From contig NC_064035.1 of the NCBI RefSeq assembly GCF_932526225.1, positions 6,757,501 to 6,821,500 on the forward strand: DNA of 64,000 bases, written 5' to 3'. Origin of the DNA: Nematostella vectensis. Its lineage: Eukaryota > Cnidaria > Anthozoa > Actiniaria > Edwardsiidae. Of this stretch, positions 24,879 through 37,600 are shown one piece after another. Made by a program: the position numbers and the translations under genes. Each line of letters opens with the position of its first letter. Within the stretch, counting starts at the first letter, position 1. Below the pieces are notes generated by a model that was not told the DNA's origin, ran no database searches, and was given only the letters and a program-made list of their open reading frames with translations.

Positions 24879-27800
24879 ATGGCTTCCAGGCGGATTTTCA
24901 ATATAATCGTTTTGACGTCGACATTCTGGTTTTCTGTCACAGTTCTGGTCTTGATGTTTACGAGTGAGGTTACAAGGGATTCACTTACGATGCTCAACGC
25001 TCCTGTAATATCTGACACTAAGAATCAATACATGATTCACGCTGGTGTTCAACCGCTTCAACCGCTACATAAGCACATTAAATACCCTTGGGAGAAAGAC
25101 GAGAACAAGGACATAAATAGGGGGCTAATCGTCAGCGCTGCTAACGCTATGATCGGCGTTTTTCCTCGCAAGTATAAAGGCGGAAATAGAAAAGTGTATG
25201 ATGCTTCTATAGGGAAGATGAGAAATACGCATCAGCTCGGAGGTGGAGGAAAACCCGCTTTTCTAGAATCAGAAGAGAATAAAAAACTGGCGGAGAAATA
25301 CTTTGCTAACCATTCTTTCAATTGGTTACTAAGTGATAAAATTTCTCTGGATCGAACATTAGACGATGTGCGAAGTGAAAGGTTAGTTACATAAGTTGCA
25401 GTATGCTAGCTTGGTTGGTTGAACACAGTCAATAGTCCCCCGTGGTGAAATCATTTTACGCTAATACTGTAACTAGATGCTATAACGATTAAAAGATAGT
25501 CATAGTGTCAAAGTTTTTTCTCCAAGCATGGTTAAAACACCCGGTCTATTACGAATAGCAGTTTTCTTCATCTGGGATTCATGGTTATTGTTCTACCATT
25601 CACTTGTTGCAATATTAATTGTTAGTGCTTGATATTTTGTTAAAAGCTGGATTTTACTACGCTGTGTCTACTTGCACGGCTCCCGGTAAAGGAGGAAAAA
25701 AAACTAGCTGCATGGCTGTCTCCGTCAGTAGCGTTTTTACTACTGACGGAAGTGGACACATCAGATGCTTAGACCAATATTAAAGATTGTGTGATAAAAG
25801 AGGAAAAGGAAAATTATTTCAGTTTATTCTAAATTTAGTCAAGTTGTTGTAATTTATCCAAAGTTATCAGAACAAAGTGTTGATTAGCTAGTATTGAGAT
25901 TTTTTGTTTTGAGCTATTGTATTTCATTATATTTTTCAAACTCTTCTTATTTTCAATACATAGGAAATGAATTCTCTGTAGTGTTAATATAATCGAAAAG
26001 GGATATCCAATTTGACATGATTACCACTTGTTTTTCATTTTTCCTGCATTTCTTATTTGTCTCAGCAAAACCCCTAAAAACTAAAGCTCTCAAAATCCCA
26101 CTCCAAGTTTCTATCAGCTGAAACCCTAAAGGAACCATCTGGGCAGCTGTTTAATAATGTCAGTCACATTGAATGACAACATCCTCTGTCATTTACACTT
26201 TCTGTTCCTGTATTTGTCTTATACTCTGAAAATGAGTTGTTGTAGTACTTTTGCTTCAACTAACTCACTAAAAAAACAGTTTATTATCATCATTTTGTTT
26301 TGATGTTTAAATAAAATGGTAATTTTTTTTTTTACTTTTTCAGATGTAAAGCCAAACACAACACATACCCAGCAAAGTTGCCTACTACGAGCGTCATTAT
26401 CTGTTTTCATAAAGAAAGGTTATCAGTTTTATTACGTACAGTCCATAGTGTGATAAATAGAACCCCACCAGAGTTACTGGCAGAGGTTATTGTTGTGGAT
26501 GACTTCAGCCAAGATGGTTAGTAATAAAAGTGTAATGATATATGACTCTCAGCTTTTTCTAGTTTTCAACAGGGGAGGGAGAATTATTTAATATCATGTT
26601 GTTAGGTAAAATTTTAAGGCAAAATTTAGAGTTATTGGCTGTGTCACACAAAAATATTATGGATTACAATTAAACATGAAGTCAAGTTTGACAAGAGAAA
26701 AATAAAAAACACAGTATCGAAGAAACAAAGATGTGATGGAAAAGATAACAAGGCGAAAGCCCCAACTGAAATAGTTCCTGTTTTAAGTAACAAAACATAT
26801 AAAAATCCTAATGCAGGAATTGCTTACATTAATGCCTAGTGCACACTAGCAACACAACAACATGGGCGCGCGCACTATGTTTAGCCCGACATAACGACAT
26901 GGACATAATGACAAAACTGAGAAAAATTATGTTTGTTCTCTTTTTCCATTATGTCCATGTCGTTATGTTGTAGAAAAGAGTGCGCACGCCCATGTCGTTA
27001 TGTCGATATGCCGCTAGTGTGCACTAGGCATTAAATGCATTTTACATATTGTCTTCTTACCTTGTTGTTTTTTTCAGGGTTTTCTCTTGCTTTATAGAAA
27101 GCTGCTATTTCTTTACTCAAAATTATCATGTTTCTTTTTAGTTTTCTACTTTGTCTTTCTTAGTCCTATATCTGAACTGTTTCAGCCAAATTGGGGAAGC
27201 CATTAGATGACCACGTTGCTCAATTCACCAAGGTGAAAGTCCTGAGGATGAAAAAGAGAGAGGGCCTTGTTCGCGCTAGACTCCAAGGAGCCAACACAGC
27301 CAAAGGTGATGTCCTGACCTTCCTTGACTCCCACTGTGAAGCCACACCTGGATGGGCTGAACCCTTGCTGGCAAGGATTGCTGCAGATAGGAGAAATGTG
27401 GTGTGCCCAGCTATTGAGGTCATAAACGCTGACACCTTCGCTTATCAAGGCTCTACAAATGCTGACCAGAGAGGGGGGTTTAGTTGGGATCTGTTTTTTA
27501 AGTGGAAAGGCATCCCTCCTGAAGAACAAAAGCTAAGAAATGATGACTCAGACCCCATTAGGTGAGTGTTGTGGTGTAAACACTTTATTAAAAAAAATAC
27601 ATTGCCACATTGACATTGTGTTAAGGGAGAAGTTTGATCATGTGTTCTATAACAATGAGGGCAACTTCAAGTTTGCTTTGATCAAGGTTTCCAAAAAAAG
27701 ACTGCTTGCCCCTTGCCTGTGTTTTTTATTTTATTTTTATTATTCTGCCACAGGAATTTATCCAAGACAAGACATTTAAGCCCTCAGTCTCCTTGTAAAT

Positions 27801-30142
27801 GTCTGACAGTCCTTCTCCAAGTGTGATGTTTTATGTTTCTTTTCCACAGGACTCCCACAATGGCTGGTGGTCTTTTCTCCATACATCGCCAGTACTTCTT
27901 TGACATTGGTTCTTATGATGAGGAGATGGATATCTGGGGTGGGGAAAACCTGGAATTGTCTTTCAGGGTAAGATCATACTAAATGCAAATAAAGATATGC
28001 ATTTAACCAAGGGCTGAGGGAGTGGGTGCTTACACCCTCTTAAGCTTCCAAAAAGCTGCTTGAATATAGGACAAATTGTAAGAATTTACACTTTGTACAC
28101 ATTTACACTGTATAGTATCTTTCACTTTTTCACACATCTTTTCTTGCCTCCCTTAACCCTGTATACAGTGTAGTATTTGTCCATCTCTTATTTCCCTTCA
28201 ACAACTCCTGGCCACTCCTATGCATGTGTGTACCAAGGGAGATTCCAGGGGTACAAAGCTTTCTCCTTTTTATCTAATGAATATGACGGGTTTTTTTTTC
28301 CTGAAATTCATGGATAGAAATAGAGAACAATCCTTTCTTCCATTTACCAGGTTTGGATGTGTGGTGGGCGACTAGAGATCGTAACATGTTCGCGGGTTGG
28401 GCATGTTTTTCGCAAATATACCAGTCCCTACAAATTTCCTGATGGAGTAGAGAGGACCCTCACCAAGAATTTCAACCGCTTGGCTGAGGTTTGGATGGAC
28501 GAGTATAAAGATCTCTACTACAACAAAAAGCCACAGGCTAAAAATAGTGATTATGGTGATATCAGCAAACGTTTGGAACTCAGGAAAAGGCTAAAATGCA
28601 AGAGCTTCAAGTGGTATATCAATAACATCTATCCTGACGTGCAAATGCCAGAGCTGGACCCACCAGCTCGGGGAGAGGTGAGAATGCTTCTTTCCTGTTT
28701 TTGTATTTAAAGATGCCATTTCCAGGGGGGCCTGAAGCATGCACAAGATTTGGGAAGAAGTCTAAGTATTTTGGAGAGATGGAATGTGTTGGTGGTGAAA
28801 AACTTTATTGGCATTTTGTTCTTTACATTTTTCCCAGCTGGAGCTGGTTTTTCAGCTAATTTTCAGGCTGAAAATAAATTGTGTTAGTTCGGGAAAAATG
28901 TAAATAAATATTGCATGAAAAGACAAAAGCTGGGAGGCCATTGGATTATCCCCATACAGTGAACAGAAGAATCCAGACAGCTCTTTGGGAGGCTAAGAGC
29001 TAGCGAAATGACTCAAAAATGCTATCTGGCTAACAATGAAGCCCAAACTAAGTTCAGATTAACAGCTTGAGTTATCCAAGTTTGAGCTATAGCAATCAAT
29101 TTTTTTCAAGGTCCGCAACCCTTCTAGTAACCAGTGCCTGGATTCACTTGGTGCCAAGCCGGAGCATAATGCACGTGTTGGAATTTATACCTGCCACGGC
29201 CAGGGAGGGAACCAGGTTAGTAAATACATGCCAAGTACTAACTACTCTTTGTTCACCACCTTAAATCTTTTGTTATACTCATCACCATAGGCTACTCCCA
29301 GCTAGTTTAACAACTAGTTATCCACAGACCAAAGCCGCCAGGAATTGTCAGGCTTAGTCACCTACTGTAGTGCGTCGTTGGTTCAAGTCTCTGGAACAAT
29401 ACTTTGGCACCAGAGCTTGAACATGCCTCAGTTTCTGACAAGCCAAGCTAACTCAAGCTTGCTGTTTGGACCTTGACGCAAGGGTTGGATTGTGTTCGCC
29501 AACTACGAACTTACCAGATAATATCTGAGAAACCAAGCAGGTCCATAAACTTACTGTAGCAATGTAGTAACAGCAAAAGCTGAGGGTTGCAAATATTTTG
29601 CCAAAAGGTGGGGTTACAAATCAACATAGATCCGCACCTTTATTCCTTTCTCAGCATTAGGGTGGATAGCATGAAAGTAGCCTGGCTCTATTTGGTTGGA
29701 TTAGAAAGGTTTTGCTTTGATGACTAATCACTCTCTATTTTGTTTTAGATGTTCATTTTATCGTCTAAAGGAGAACTCATTTTTGAGGAGGAGAACTGTT
29801 TCGATGTATCTAAGACTCATCCTGGGGCCCCTGTGGAGCTGATGAAATGTCACGGCATGCGTGGGAACCAGGAGTGGAAACACGACCGGGAAAAGGTAAA
29901 GATCACACAGGCCTGTGCTGACTGATTGATGTCCCTCGTGACATCAAATCACTTGCGTGGTCAGACCCTGAACTGACCATCTCATCTTCTTGTACCCTCC
30001 CCTCTAGGGCACACTAATGCACTTTACGACACAACAGTGTTTGGATAGAGGATCTCCTAGCGACCAGTATGCCGTCATGAACCCGTGCGACGGACGTGAG
30101 TCCCAGAGATGGGTGTTCTCGCACTACAGGCAACCCAAATAG
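24879..30142 (+). CDS. Polypeptide N-acetylgalactosaminyltransferase (GALNT-A)
   Basis: A GT27-family Golgi enzyme that moves GalNAc from UDP-GalNAc to Ser/Thr, starting mucin-type O-glycans. Eight exons give 627 aa: 24879-25381, 26344-26516, 27186-27561, 27850-27967, 28351-28677, 29111-29215, 29749-29895, 30008-30142. The ATG has a good context (CACCATGG). A short basic tail, then a membrane segment (about residues 5-29, [16 protein letters not shown]), makes it type II. A stem of about 130 residues follows. The catalytic domain shows [17 protein letters not shown] (273-275, metal binding), WGGEN (380-384) and GHVFR. The C-terminal ricin-type lectin domain (about 500-625) has [13 protein letters not shown] (575-577) and QRW (616-618). 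The first QxW site reads QMF. I could not assign a numbered subtype. A tandem paralogue lies downstream. Confidence 0.93.
26829..27034. mobile_element. TTAA-flanked inverted-repeat element in GALNT-A intron 2
   Basis: A near-perfect inverted pair: TGCCTAGTGCACACTAGC on the left and GCTAGTGTGCACTAGGCA on the right, each bordered outward by TTAA. A second inner inverted repeat (CATTATGTCCATGTCGTTAT and its reverse) makes the whole 206-base piece foldable. There is no coding content. Confidence 0.7.
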
Positions 30143-30668
30143 AGTCACGCATCCATACCCCATTCAAGCATTTGTTGATCCGACACGCATCTACCCCCTC
30201 CGTCAGATCCTTTAGATCTCTGGAAGATGGCAATCGACAACTGTACAAAGGCATGTCTCTACAGATCAAGTCATTTTTAACCATGTGGAAGTCTCCAAAC
30301 AGCCTAGCCTGTGTTGGTCCTACCTCCACAGATAGACGCTCGTCTATAGATAGCAACACCGTCGTGGAATGCCTCCCCTGCAGCCCTGCGCGCCATGACC
30401 TTTGATGCCCCTATGACTCGTACCCAGATTCTAACGAGGGAAAAAGAGTCAAAAGCAAAGCATCATGGGCAGGTCGAAGAAAATCCCTTTTTCATCTTGC
30501 CCGTGATGCGTTTTTACGCTCTGGCGACTGGGTACGAGTGTGATGTTAATCAAGTAATGGTAACCAGGTCGTTATGACTTGCCCTCTATGAAATGCACTT
30601 TCGTCCCTCTAGGAATAAATAACTTAAAATTATAAAGAAAATTTTAAAAGTAATCTAGTTGAAAGACA
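30143..30668. other. 3' untranslated region and flank of GALNT-A
   Basis: Follows the GALNT-A stop and ends before the inverted-repeat element at 30669. An AATAAA at 30614-30619 is the likely polyadenylation signal. The open frames here resemble no known protein. Confidence 0.5.
30614..30619 (+). terminator. Polyadenylation signal of GALNT-A
   Basis: AATAAA about 470 bases after the stop codon and 50 bases before the array-bearing inverted-repeat element. Confidence 0.45.
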
Positions 30669-31083
30669 GTCCCCCTCGCAGCCGTTCTGGACTCCTCAGC
30701 TGGAACTGGAGCTCAAGCACCGCCTAGCGTGACGAGTCCAACTTGAGCTCAAGCACCGCCTAGCGTGACGAGCCCAACTTGAGCTCAAGCACCGCCTAGC
30801 GTGACGAGTCCAACTGGAGCTCAAGCACCGCCTAGCGTGACGAGCCCAACTTGAGCTCAAGCACCGTCTAGCGTGACGAGTCCAACTGGGACTCAAGCAC
30901 CGCCTAGCGTGACGGGTCCAACTTGAGCTCAAGCACCACCTAGCGTGACGAGTCCAACTTGAGCTCAAGCACCGCTTGGCGTGACGAGTCCAACTGGAGC
31001 TCAAGCACCGCTTGGCGTGACGACTCCAACTGGAGCTCAAGCACCGCCTGGCGTGACGAGTCCAGACCGGCTGCTAGGGGGAC
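30669..31083. mobile_element. Inverted-repeat element carrying a 36-bp tandem array
   Basis: The borders are inverted copies of about 26 bases: GTCCCCCTCGCAGCCG at the left and CGGCTGCTAGGGGGAC at the right. Between them (30709-31068) lie ten copies of a 36-base unit starting GAGCTCAAGCACCGCCTAGC. The unit is a multiple of three, so open frames appear on both strands, but they are by-products of the repeat. Confidence 0.8.
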
Positions 31084-31262
31084 TATTTTAAAGTACAAAT
31101 TAATATTCTGCAGCTATTTGGTACAAAATCTGAGTGTCTAAAAATAATTGATATATTTTATGAATTTTATAAGACAGTTTAAAAAGTTTGTAAAAAAAAC
31201 GAGACAAATAAAAAGACCACAAATAATATGTGTGGAATGGTATATTTCTATCAAGGTGATCT

Positions 31263-33835
31263 ATTCGATCAAGGTGTAGTTACAGTAGGAAGAACCGCGA
31301 AGAACATTCGATCAAGGTGTAGCTACAGTAGGAAGAACCGCGAAGAACATTCGATCAAGGTGTAGCTACAGTGAGAAGAACCGCGAAGAACATTCGATCA
31401 AGGTGTAGCTACAGTAGGAAGAACCGCGAAGAACATTCGATCAAGGTGTAGCTACAGTAGGAAGAACCGGGAAGAACATTCGATCAAGGTGTAACTACAC
31501 TAGGAGAAACCGCGAAGAACATTCGATCAAGGTGTAGCTACACTAGGAGAAACCGCGAAGAACATTCGATCAAGGTGTAGCTACAGTAGGAAGAACCGCG
31601 AAGAACATTCGATCAAGGCGTAACTACACTAGGAAAAACCGCGAAGAACATTCGATCAGGGTGTAGCTACAGTAGGAAGAACCGCGAAGAACATTCGATC
31701 AAGGCGTAACTACACTAGGAGAAACCGCGAAGAACATTCGATCAGGGTGTAGCTACAGTAGGAAGACCCGCGAAGAACATTCGATCAAGGTGTAGCTAGA
31801 GTAGGAAGAACCGCGAAGAACAATCGATCAAGGTGTAGCTACATTAAGAAGAACCGCGAAGAATATTCGATCAAGGTGTAGCTACAGTAGGAAGAACCGC
31901 GAAGAACATTCGATCAAGGTGTAGCTACAGTAGGAGAAACCGCTAAGAACATTCGATCAAGGTGTAGCTACAGTAGGAAGACCCGCGAAGAACAATCGAT
32001 CAAGGTGTAGCTACATTAAGAAGAACCGCGAAGAATATTCGATCAAGGTGTAGCTACAGTAGGAAGAACCGCGAAGAACATTCGATCAAGGTGTAGCTAC
32101 AGTAGGAGAAACCGCGAAGAACATTCGATCAAGGTGTAGCTAGAGTAGGAAGAACCGCGAAGAATATTCGATCAGGGTGTAGCTACAGTAGGAAGACCCG
32201 CGAAGAATATTCGATCAGGGTGTAGCTACAGTAGGAAGAACCGCGAAGAACATTCGATCAAGGCGTAACTACACTAGGAGAAACCGCGAAGAACATTCGA
32301 TCAGGGTGTAGCTACAGTAGGAAGACCCGCGAAGAACATTCGATCAAGGCGTAACTACACTAGGAGAAACCGCGAAGAACATTCGATCAGGGTGTAGCTA
32401 CAGTAGGAAGACCCGCGAAGAACATTCGATCAAGGCGTAACTACACTAGGAAAAACCGCGAAGAACATTCGATAAGGGTGTAGCTACAGTAGGAAGAACC
32501 GCGAAAAACATTCGATCAAGGCGTAACTACACTAGGAGAAACCGCGAAGAACATTCGATCAAGGCGTAGTTACAGTAGGAAGAACCGCGAAGAACATTCG
32601 ATCAAGGTGTAGCTACACTAGGAGAAACCGCGAAGAACATTCGATCAGGGTGTAGCTACAGTAGAAAGACCCGCGAAGAACATTCGATCAAGGTGTAGCT
32701 AGAGTAGGAAGAACCGCGAAGAACATTCGATCAAGGTGTAGCTACATTAGGAAGAACCGCGAAGAATATTCGATCAAGGTGTAGCTACAGTAGGAAGAAC
32801 CGCGAAGAATATTCGATCAAGGTGTAGCTACAGTAGGAAGAACCGCGAAGAATATTCGATCCAGTTGTAGCTACAGTGGGAAGAACCGGGAAGAACATTC
32901 GATCAAGGTGTAGCTACAGTAGGAAGAACCGCGAAGAACATTCGATCAAGGTGTAGCTAGAGTAGGAAGAACCGCGAAGAATATTCGATCAAGGTGTAGC
33001 TACAGTGGGAAGAACCGCGAAGAACATTCGATCAGGGTGTAGCTACAGTAGGAAGAACCGCGAAGAACATTCGATCAAGGCGTAACTACACTAGGAGAAA
33101 CCGCGAAGAACATTCGATCAGGGTGTAGCTACAGTAGGAAGACCCGCGAAGAACATTCGATCAAGGTGTAGCTAGAGTAGGAAGAACCGCGAAGAACAAT
33201 CGATCAAGGTGTAGCTACATTAAGAAGAACCGCGAAGAATATTCGATCAAGGTGTAGCTACAGTAGGAAGAACCGCGAAGAACATTCGATCAAGGTGTAG
33301 CTACAGTAGGAGAAACCGCGAAGAACATTCGATCAAGGTGTAGCTACAGTAGGAAGACCCGCGAAGAACATTCGATCAAGGTGTAGCTACAGTGGGAAGA
33401 ACCGGGAAGAACATTCGATCAAGGTGTAGCTACACTAGGAAGAACCGCGAAGAACATTCGATCAAGGTGTAGCTACAGTAGGAAGAACTGGGAAGAACAT
33501 TCGATCAAGGTGTAGCTGCAGTAGGAAGAACCGCGAAGAACATTCGATCAAGGTGTAGCTACAGTAGGAAGAACCGGGAAGAACATTCGATCAAGGTGTA
33601 GCTACACTAGGAGGAACCGCGAAGAATATTCGATCAAGGTGTAGCTACAGTAGGAAGAACCGCGAAGAACATTCGATCAAGGTGTAGCAACAGTAGGAAG
33701 ACCAGGGAAGAACATTCGATCAAGGTGTAGCTACACTAGGAGGAACCGCGAAGAACATTCGATCAAGGTGTAGCTACAGTAGGAAGAACCGCGAAGAACA
33801 TTCGATCAAGGTGTAGCTACACTAGGAAGAACCGG
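31263..33835. repeat. Large 43-bp minisatellite, about 60 copies
   Basis: The unit is 43 bases, starting ATTCGATCAAGGTGTAGC and ending CCGCGAAGAAC. Two main variants differ at ACAGTAGGAAGAAC versus ACACTAGGAGAAAC, and at AAGGCGTAAC versus AGGGTGTAGC. In parts of the array they alternate to form an 86-base higher-order unit (for example 31610-31740 and 32250-32480). No spacers separate the units, so this is not a CRISPR array. It fills most of the spacer between the two GALNT genes. Confidence 0.97.
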
Positions 33836-34668
33836 TTTTTCAGTCTTTTTCGAAAGCTTCAAATCAACGAGAAGGAATGAAAAAAGGGGCGAACAAATTG
33901 AGCAAACGGAAAATGCGTAACTTACCCGCTTCCTAAATACGCCTAGTATAAGCTAAAGAAAACAGGATGTTCCAGAGGAAATGTGGGAAAATAAATAAAT
34001 ATAGATTTGGAGGTCTGACACACGAATGCGTCTAAGAAACAATCTGCGCTAATGGCTTGCAACCCGGAAATTACTGTGATGAGTGTTTTTTTCCAAAGAA
34101 GCCACTCAACTGCTTGTAAAGCCATTCAACTGCTTGTAAGCCACTGACACTAGAAACCATTCAAGTGTCGTGATAAGTATCCTCCAAATGGTGATCGTAT
34201 ATGCTATAAAGCCTTTGAGAAGACGTCTTTTTTTTAAATAACCCGAAAAGGAAGTATCACGGTTGCTACATTTTCGTGTGAGAATTGCTTTAAAAAAAAC
34301 GCCAGGGGATTCCCGCCTGTCTCAAACAAAAGTTCATCACCAAGTCGAGGCAAACCGGAAGTGTGCTTTTATAGAGCTGAGATCGCATCGCTCACGTTAC
34401 AGCACAAGCAGTGCCACAAGGAAACCGCCACAAGTATGGAATTGTGTGACGACTGACTAGAGAAAGCAGTCGAAAAACCTGACGAAAAGTGTATTCTACT
34501 AGCGAGAATTTAGCACTACCTTCTACAATATAACGCGGTGCTTTGCACTCGTCTAAACCCCGAGTTTGCAGTCTCTGGCTGTGAAATGACTACATACTAC
34601 AAACATACGTGTCACTGAACTAAACATGGCCTTGGGTCAAGATATGGCATTTTATATCTGACAACATT
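33836..34668. other. Upstream region of GALNT-B
   Basis: A single-copy-looking stretch between the 43-bp array and the ATG of the second GALNT. It should hold its promoter and 5' untranslated region, but I see no specific element. Confidence 0.4.
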
Positions 34669-37600
34669 ATGTTCCGTGGACCGAAAAAGCGCTACATCGT
34701 AGCCACCATATTTTTGACTTCAACGTTTTGGCTGTCAATAGAGATACTTTTGCTGAATTACACGAGTCGCCTCGGCCTTGATCAGAAATCCAACAGAGCG
34801 GAGTTGGAAACATGGAAACCTAAATCCAAGAACACTAAACACTTGGACTCCCACGAGCTATCCATACCACCCAACAAACTTTTGCGAATTCAAGATTTTC
34901 AGTCCACGTACGTTACACAAATCCCACGTATCGCACAACAGGGGGAAAATGGGGCGAAAGTTTTTAATAGCCCGAGCGAGAAAGAGATCGAAAAAGAACG
35001 ATTTCGCTTATACCAATTCAATGAGCTCGCAAGCTCCAAGGTTGCTCTGGATCGAAGCATTCCTGATAATAGACCCCAGAGGTAAGTCCGTGTAGCAAGG
35101 TTAGATGGGAGTTTTGTTTGGGTTTTATTGCCGCTATAATTACCTCTCGGTTTTGAGTTCTCTTTGATCGATTCACAACAAAGGGATTAGGTCCGCGCTG
35201 TAATAATAACTGCTTGGCGTGTGTCTGTTTGTTTTGATTCAAGAAGCGAAAGAAAAAATCCCGAACGGCATATTAACATGCTTAAAAATTGTTTCGTTTA
35301 GGTTAAGAAAATATTATTGTTTCTTGGTCGTCCCGGATAGATAACAAGGAAGGGATCAATATGAATATTTTATATATTACCAGAGCGAATAAATAGAAAC
35401 AAAAAAATCTGCTTGGGAAATACCTACACGTCGATGTAGAAATTTCTCCTTGATTCGGATTAGCTCAATTTTGATTCTATTTAAAAAATCCTATATTTTT
35501 ATTCGACCTTGCCATAGATGTTCAGTTTGTATCAGCAAACTTCAACTCATTGTCGTTTATTATTTATTACTAATTTTTCATTTAGTGAAATATTATGGCG
35601 TTTCTTTGCTTGCAAGAAATATATACGAGAATCATTCCATGTTCTCGTGTTATGTCCCTACTAAGAATCTAATCAAATTAGCTTTTTTTATCACGAGTTC
35701 TTATCGTACAAACGAGCAAATTAGCGTGCGTGTTTTGAGACAGCTTTTCTCGCTTTGTGTTTGGTGTTTAGTCCGCTCGAGCGAGACTGACTTTGGACGT
35801 ATCAATTTTAGAAAAATATAGCTAAGAGTTAAGCAATGTCTACCCGATGGGGCTCCTTTTAATTTGACTTTGGTTTTCTTCATTTCCTCAGGGGAAATTA
35901 ACAAATTATTTAAAATGACAGAAATTTGCATATCCTAAGTACGCTTTTCGCAATTAAATTGCAAACCAAAACCTCTCATCTCATAATTTCTTCTTAGAGA
36001 TTATTTATCTTTGTTATTGTAGGAAGTTCTGCTAATATTATTTGGACTTTATTTTGCAGTTGTCTTTCGCTGAGTTACCCGACGAAACTACCAACTGCAA
36101 GCGTAATAATCATCTTTCACAATGAGGCCTGGTCCACGCTACTAAGAACAGTCCACAGCGTGCTCGCACGGTCCCCCCCTTACTTACTAAGGGAGATCGT
36201 ATTAGTAGATGACCATAGCAGACTGGATACTTACGGTAAGTAAAAGGGAGACAGGGGGTGGCTCGCACGGCCCCCCTTACTTACTAAGTGAGATCGTATT
36301 AGTAGGTGACCATAGTAGACTTGATACTTACGGTGAGTAAAGGGGAGACAGGGGGTGGCTCGCACGGCCCCCCTTACTTACTAAGTAAGGTCGTATTAGT
36401 AGGTGACCATAGTAGACTTGATACTTACGGTGAGTAAAAGGGAGACAGGGGGTGGCTCGCACGGTCCCCCTTACTTACTAAGGGAGATCGTATTAGTAGG
36501 TGACCATAGTAGACTTGATACTTATGGTGAGTAAAAGGGAGACAGGGGGTGGCTCGCACGGTCCCCCTTACTTACTAAGTGAGATCGTATTAGTAGGTGA
36601 CCATAGTAGACTTGATACTTCCGGTGAGTAAAGGGAGACAGGGGGTGGCTCGCACGGATGGGATGTCTATTGCAGCCCCCTCCTCAGCTTCTAAGGAAAA
36701 AACAAGAGAAGGAACATGTCGTAGTAGATGGACATGCAAGTGTTGGATGATGGGGGAGGAGGGGTCATAGACATTTATTAATTTTTTTATTTCAACCATA
36801 TTTGAAAACTCACCAGTTCTATGTAATTGCAAACTTATAGTAATCAGGTAGTTCCCCCAACTACCCAAAACAGGTATAAAGACACAATGAAACAACCTTT
36901 AGACAAATGAGCGGCGTTTCCTGAATGCCATGGGGGAAGTCTCGAATCACATTGAGATCATTAAACTCAGGCTGTTTTCCATATGATCACCACTCGCAGG
37001 CGATCATGAGGAACTTTTGCGATTGGTTGCGATCGTACGGTCCAATTAACTGCGACTGTGTGCGATCATATGGAAACCTTTGCGATTGGTAGCGATCGTA
37101 CGGTCCAATTAACTGCGACTGTGTACGATCATAAGGAAACCTTTGCGATCTGTTGCGATCGTACGGTCCAATTAACTGCGACTGCGTGCGATCATAAGGA
37201 AACCTTTGCGATCGGTTGCGATCGTACGGTCTAATTAGCTGCGATCGTGTGCGATCATGAGAAAACCCATTTGCGATCGGAATGCGGCGGTCTGCGATCA
37301 TACGTAAGATAGTGTGCGACCTTACATTACATAGAAAACAGCCTTAAATAGCCAAATCCGTATACTGTAGAGAACAGTAGTAATTTCTCCGATCACAGTT
37401 GATAATTAGCATGTAGCCAGTCAGTCTGACTGTCGATCACAGTGATATAACCGAGAGATCGTGTAATTTAGAAACACTCCGGCCGGCGTCTTACTAATTG
37501 CCACTTTCATTATTTTCAAGCAGCGCGGCGAATGCTGTGGCCGAGGGCGAACCCTGTGGTTTGCGGGTACACGGATTATCACGTATCACGCGAACCGCTG

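Noticed and set aside
30696-31141. Repetitive protein-like frames (RHARRCLSSSW type) on both strands
   Set aside because: A 36-bp period is a multiple of three, so frames stay open by chance. The array sits inside a small inverted-repeat element downstream of a polyadenylation signal.
31263-33835. CRISPR-like regular repeats
   Set aside because: The 43-bp units abut directly with no unique spacers, in an animal genome with no cas genes.
31263-33835. Possible tRNA-like pol III boxes in the 43-bp unit (TTCGATC and GTAGCTACAG)
   Set aside because: The order and spacing do not fit an A box followed by a B box, and the match is too short to support a claim.
34263-34460. A small upstream gene before GALNT-B
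   Set aside because: The open frame has no recognisable similarity or splice context and is most likely 5' untranslated or promoter DNA.
36987-37301. A repetitive minus-strand frame with [11 protein letters not shown]-like units
   Set aside because: Same cause: a 63-bp period without stops within an intronic element.
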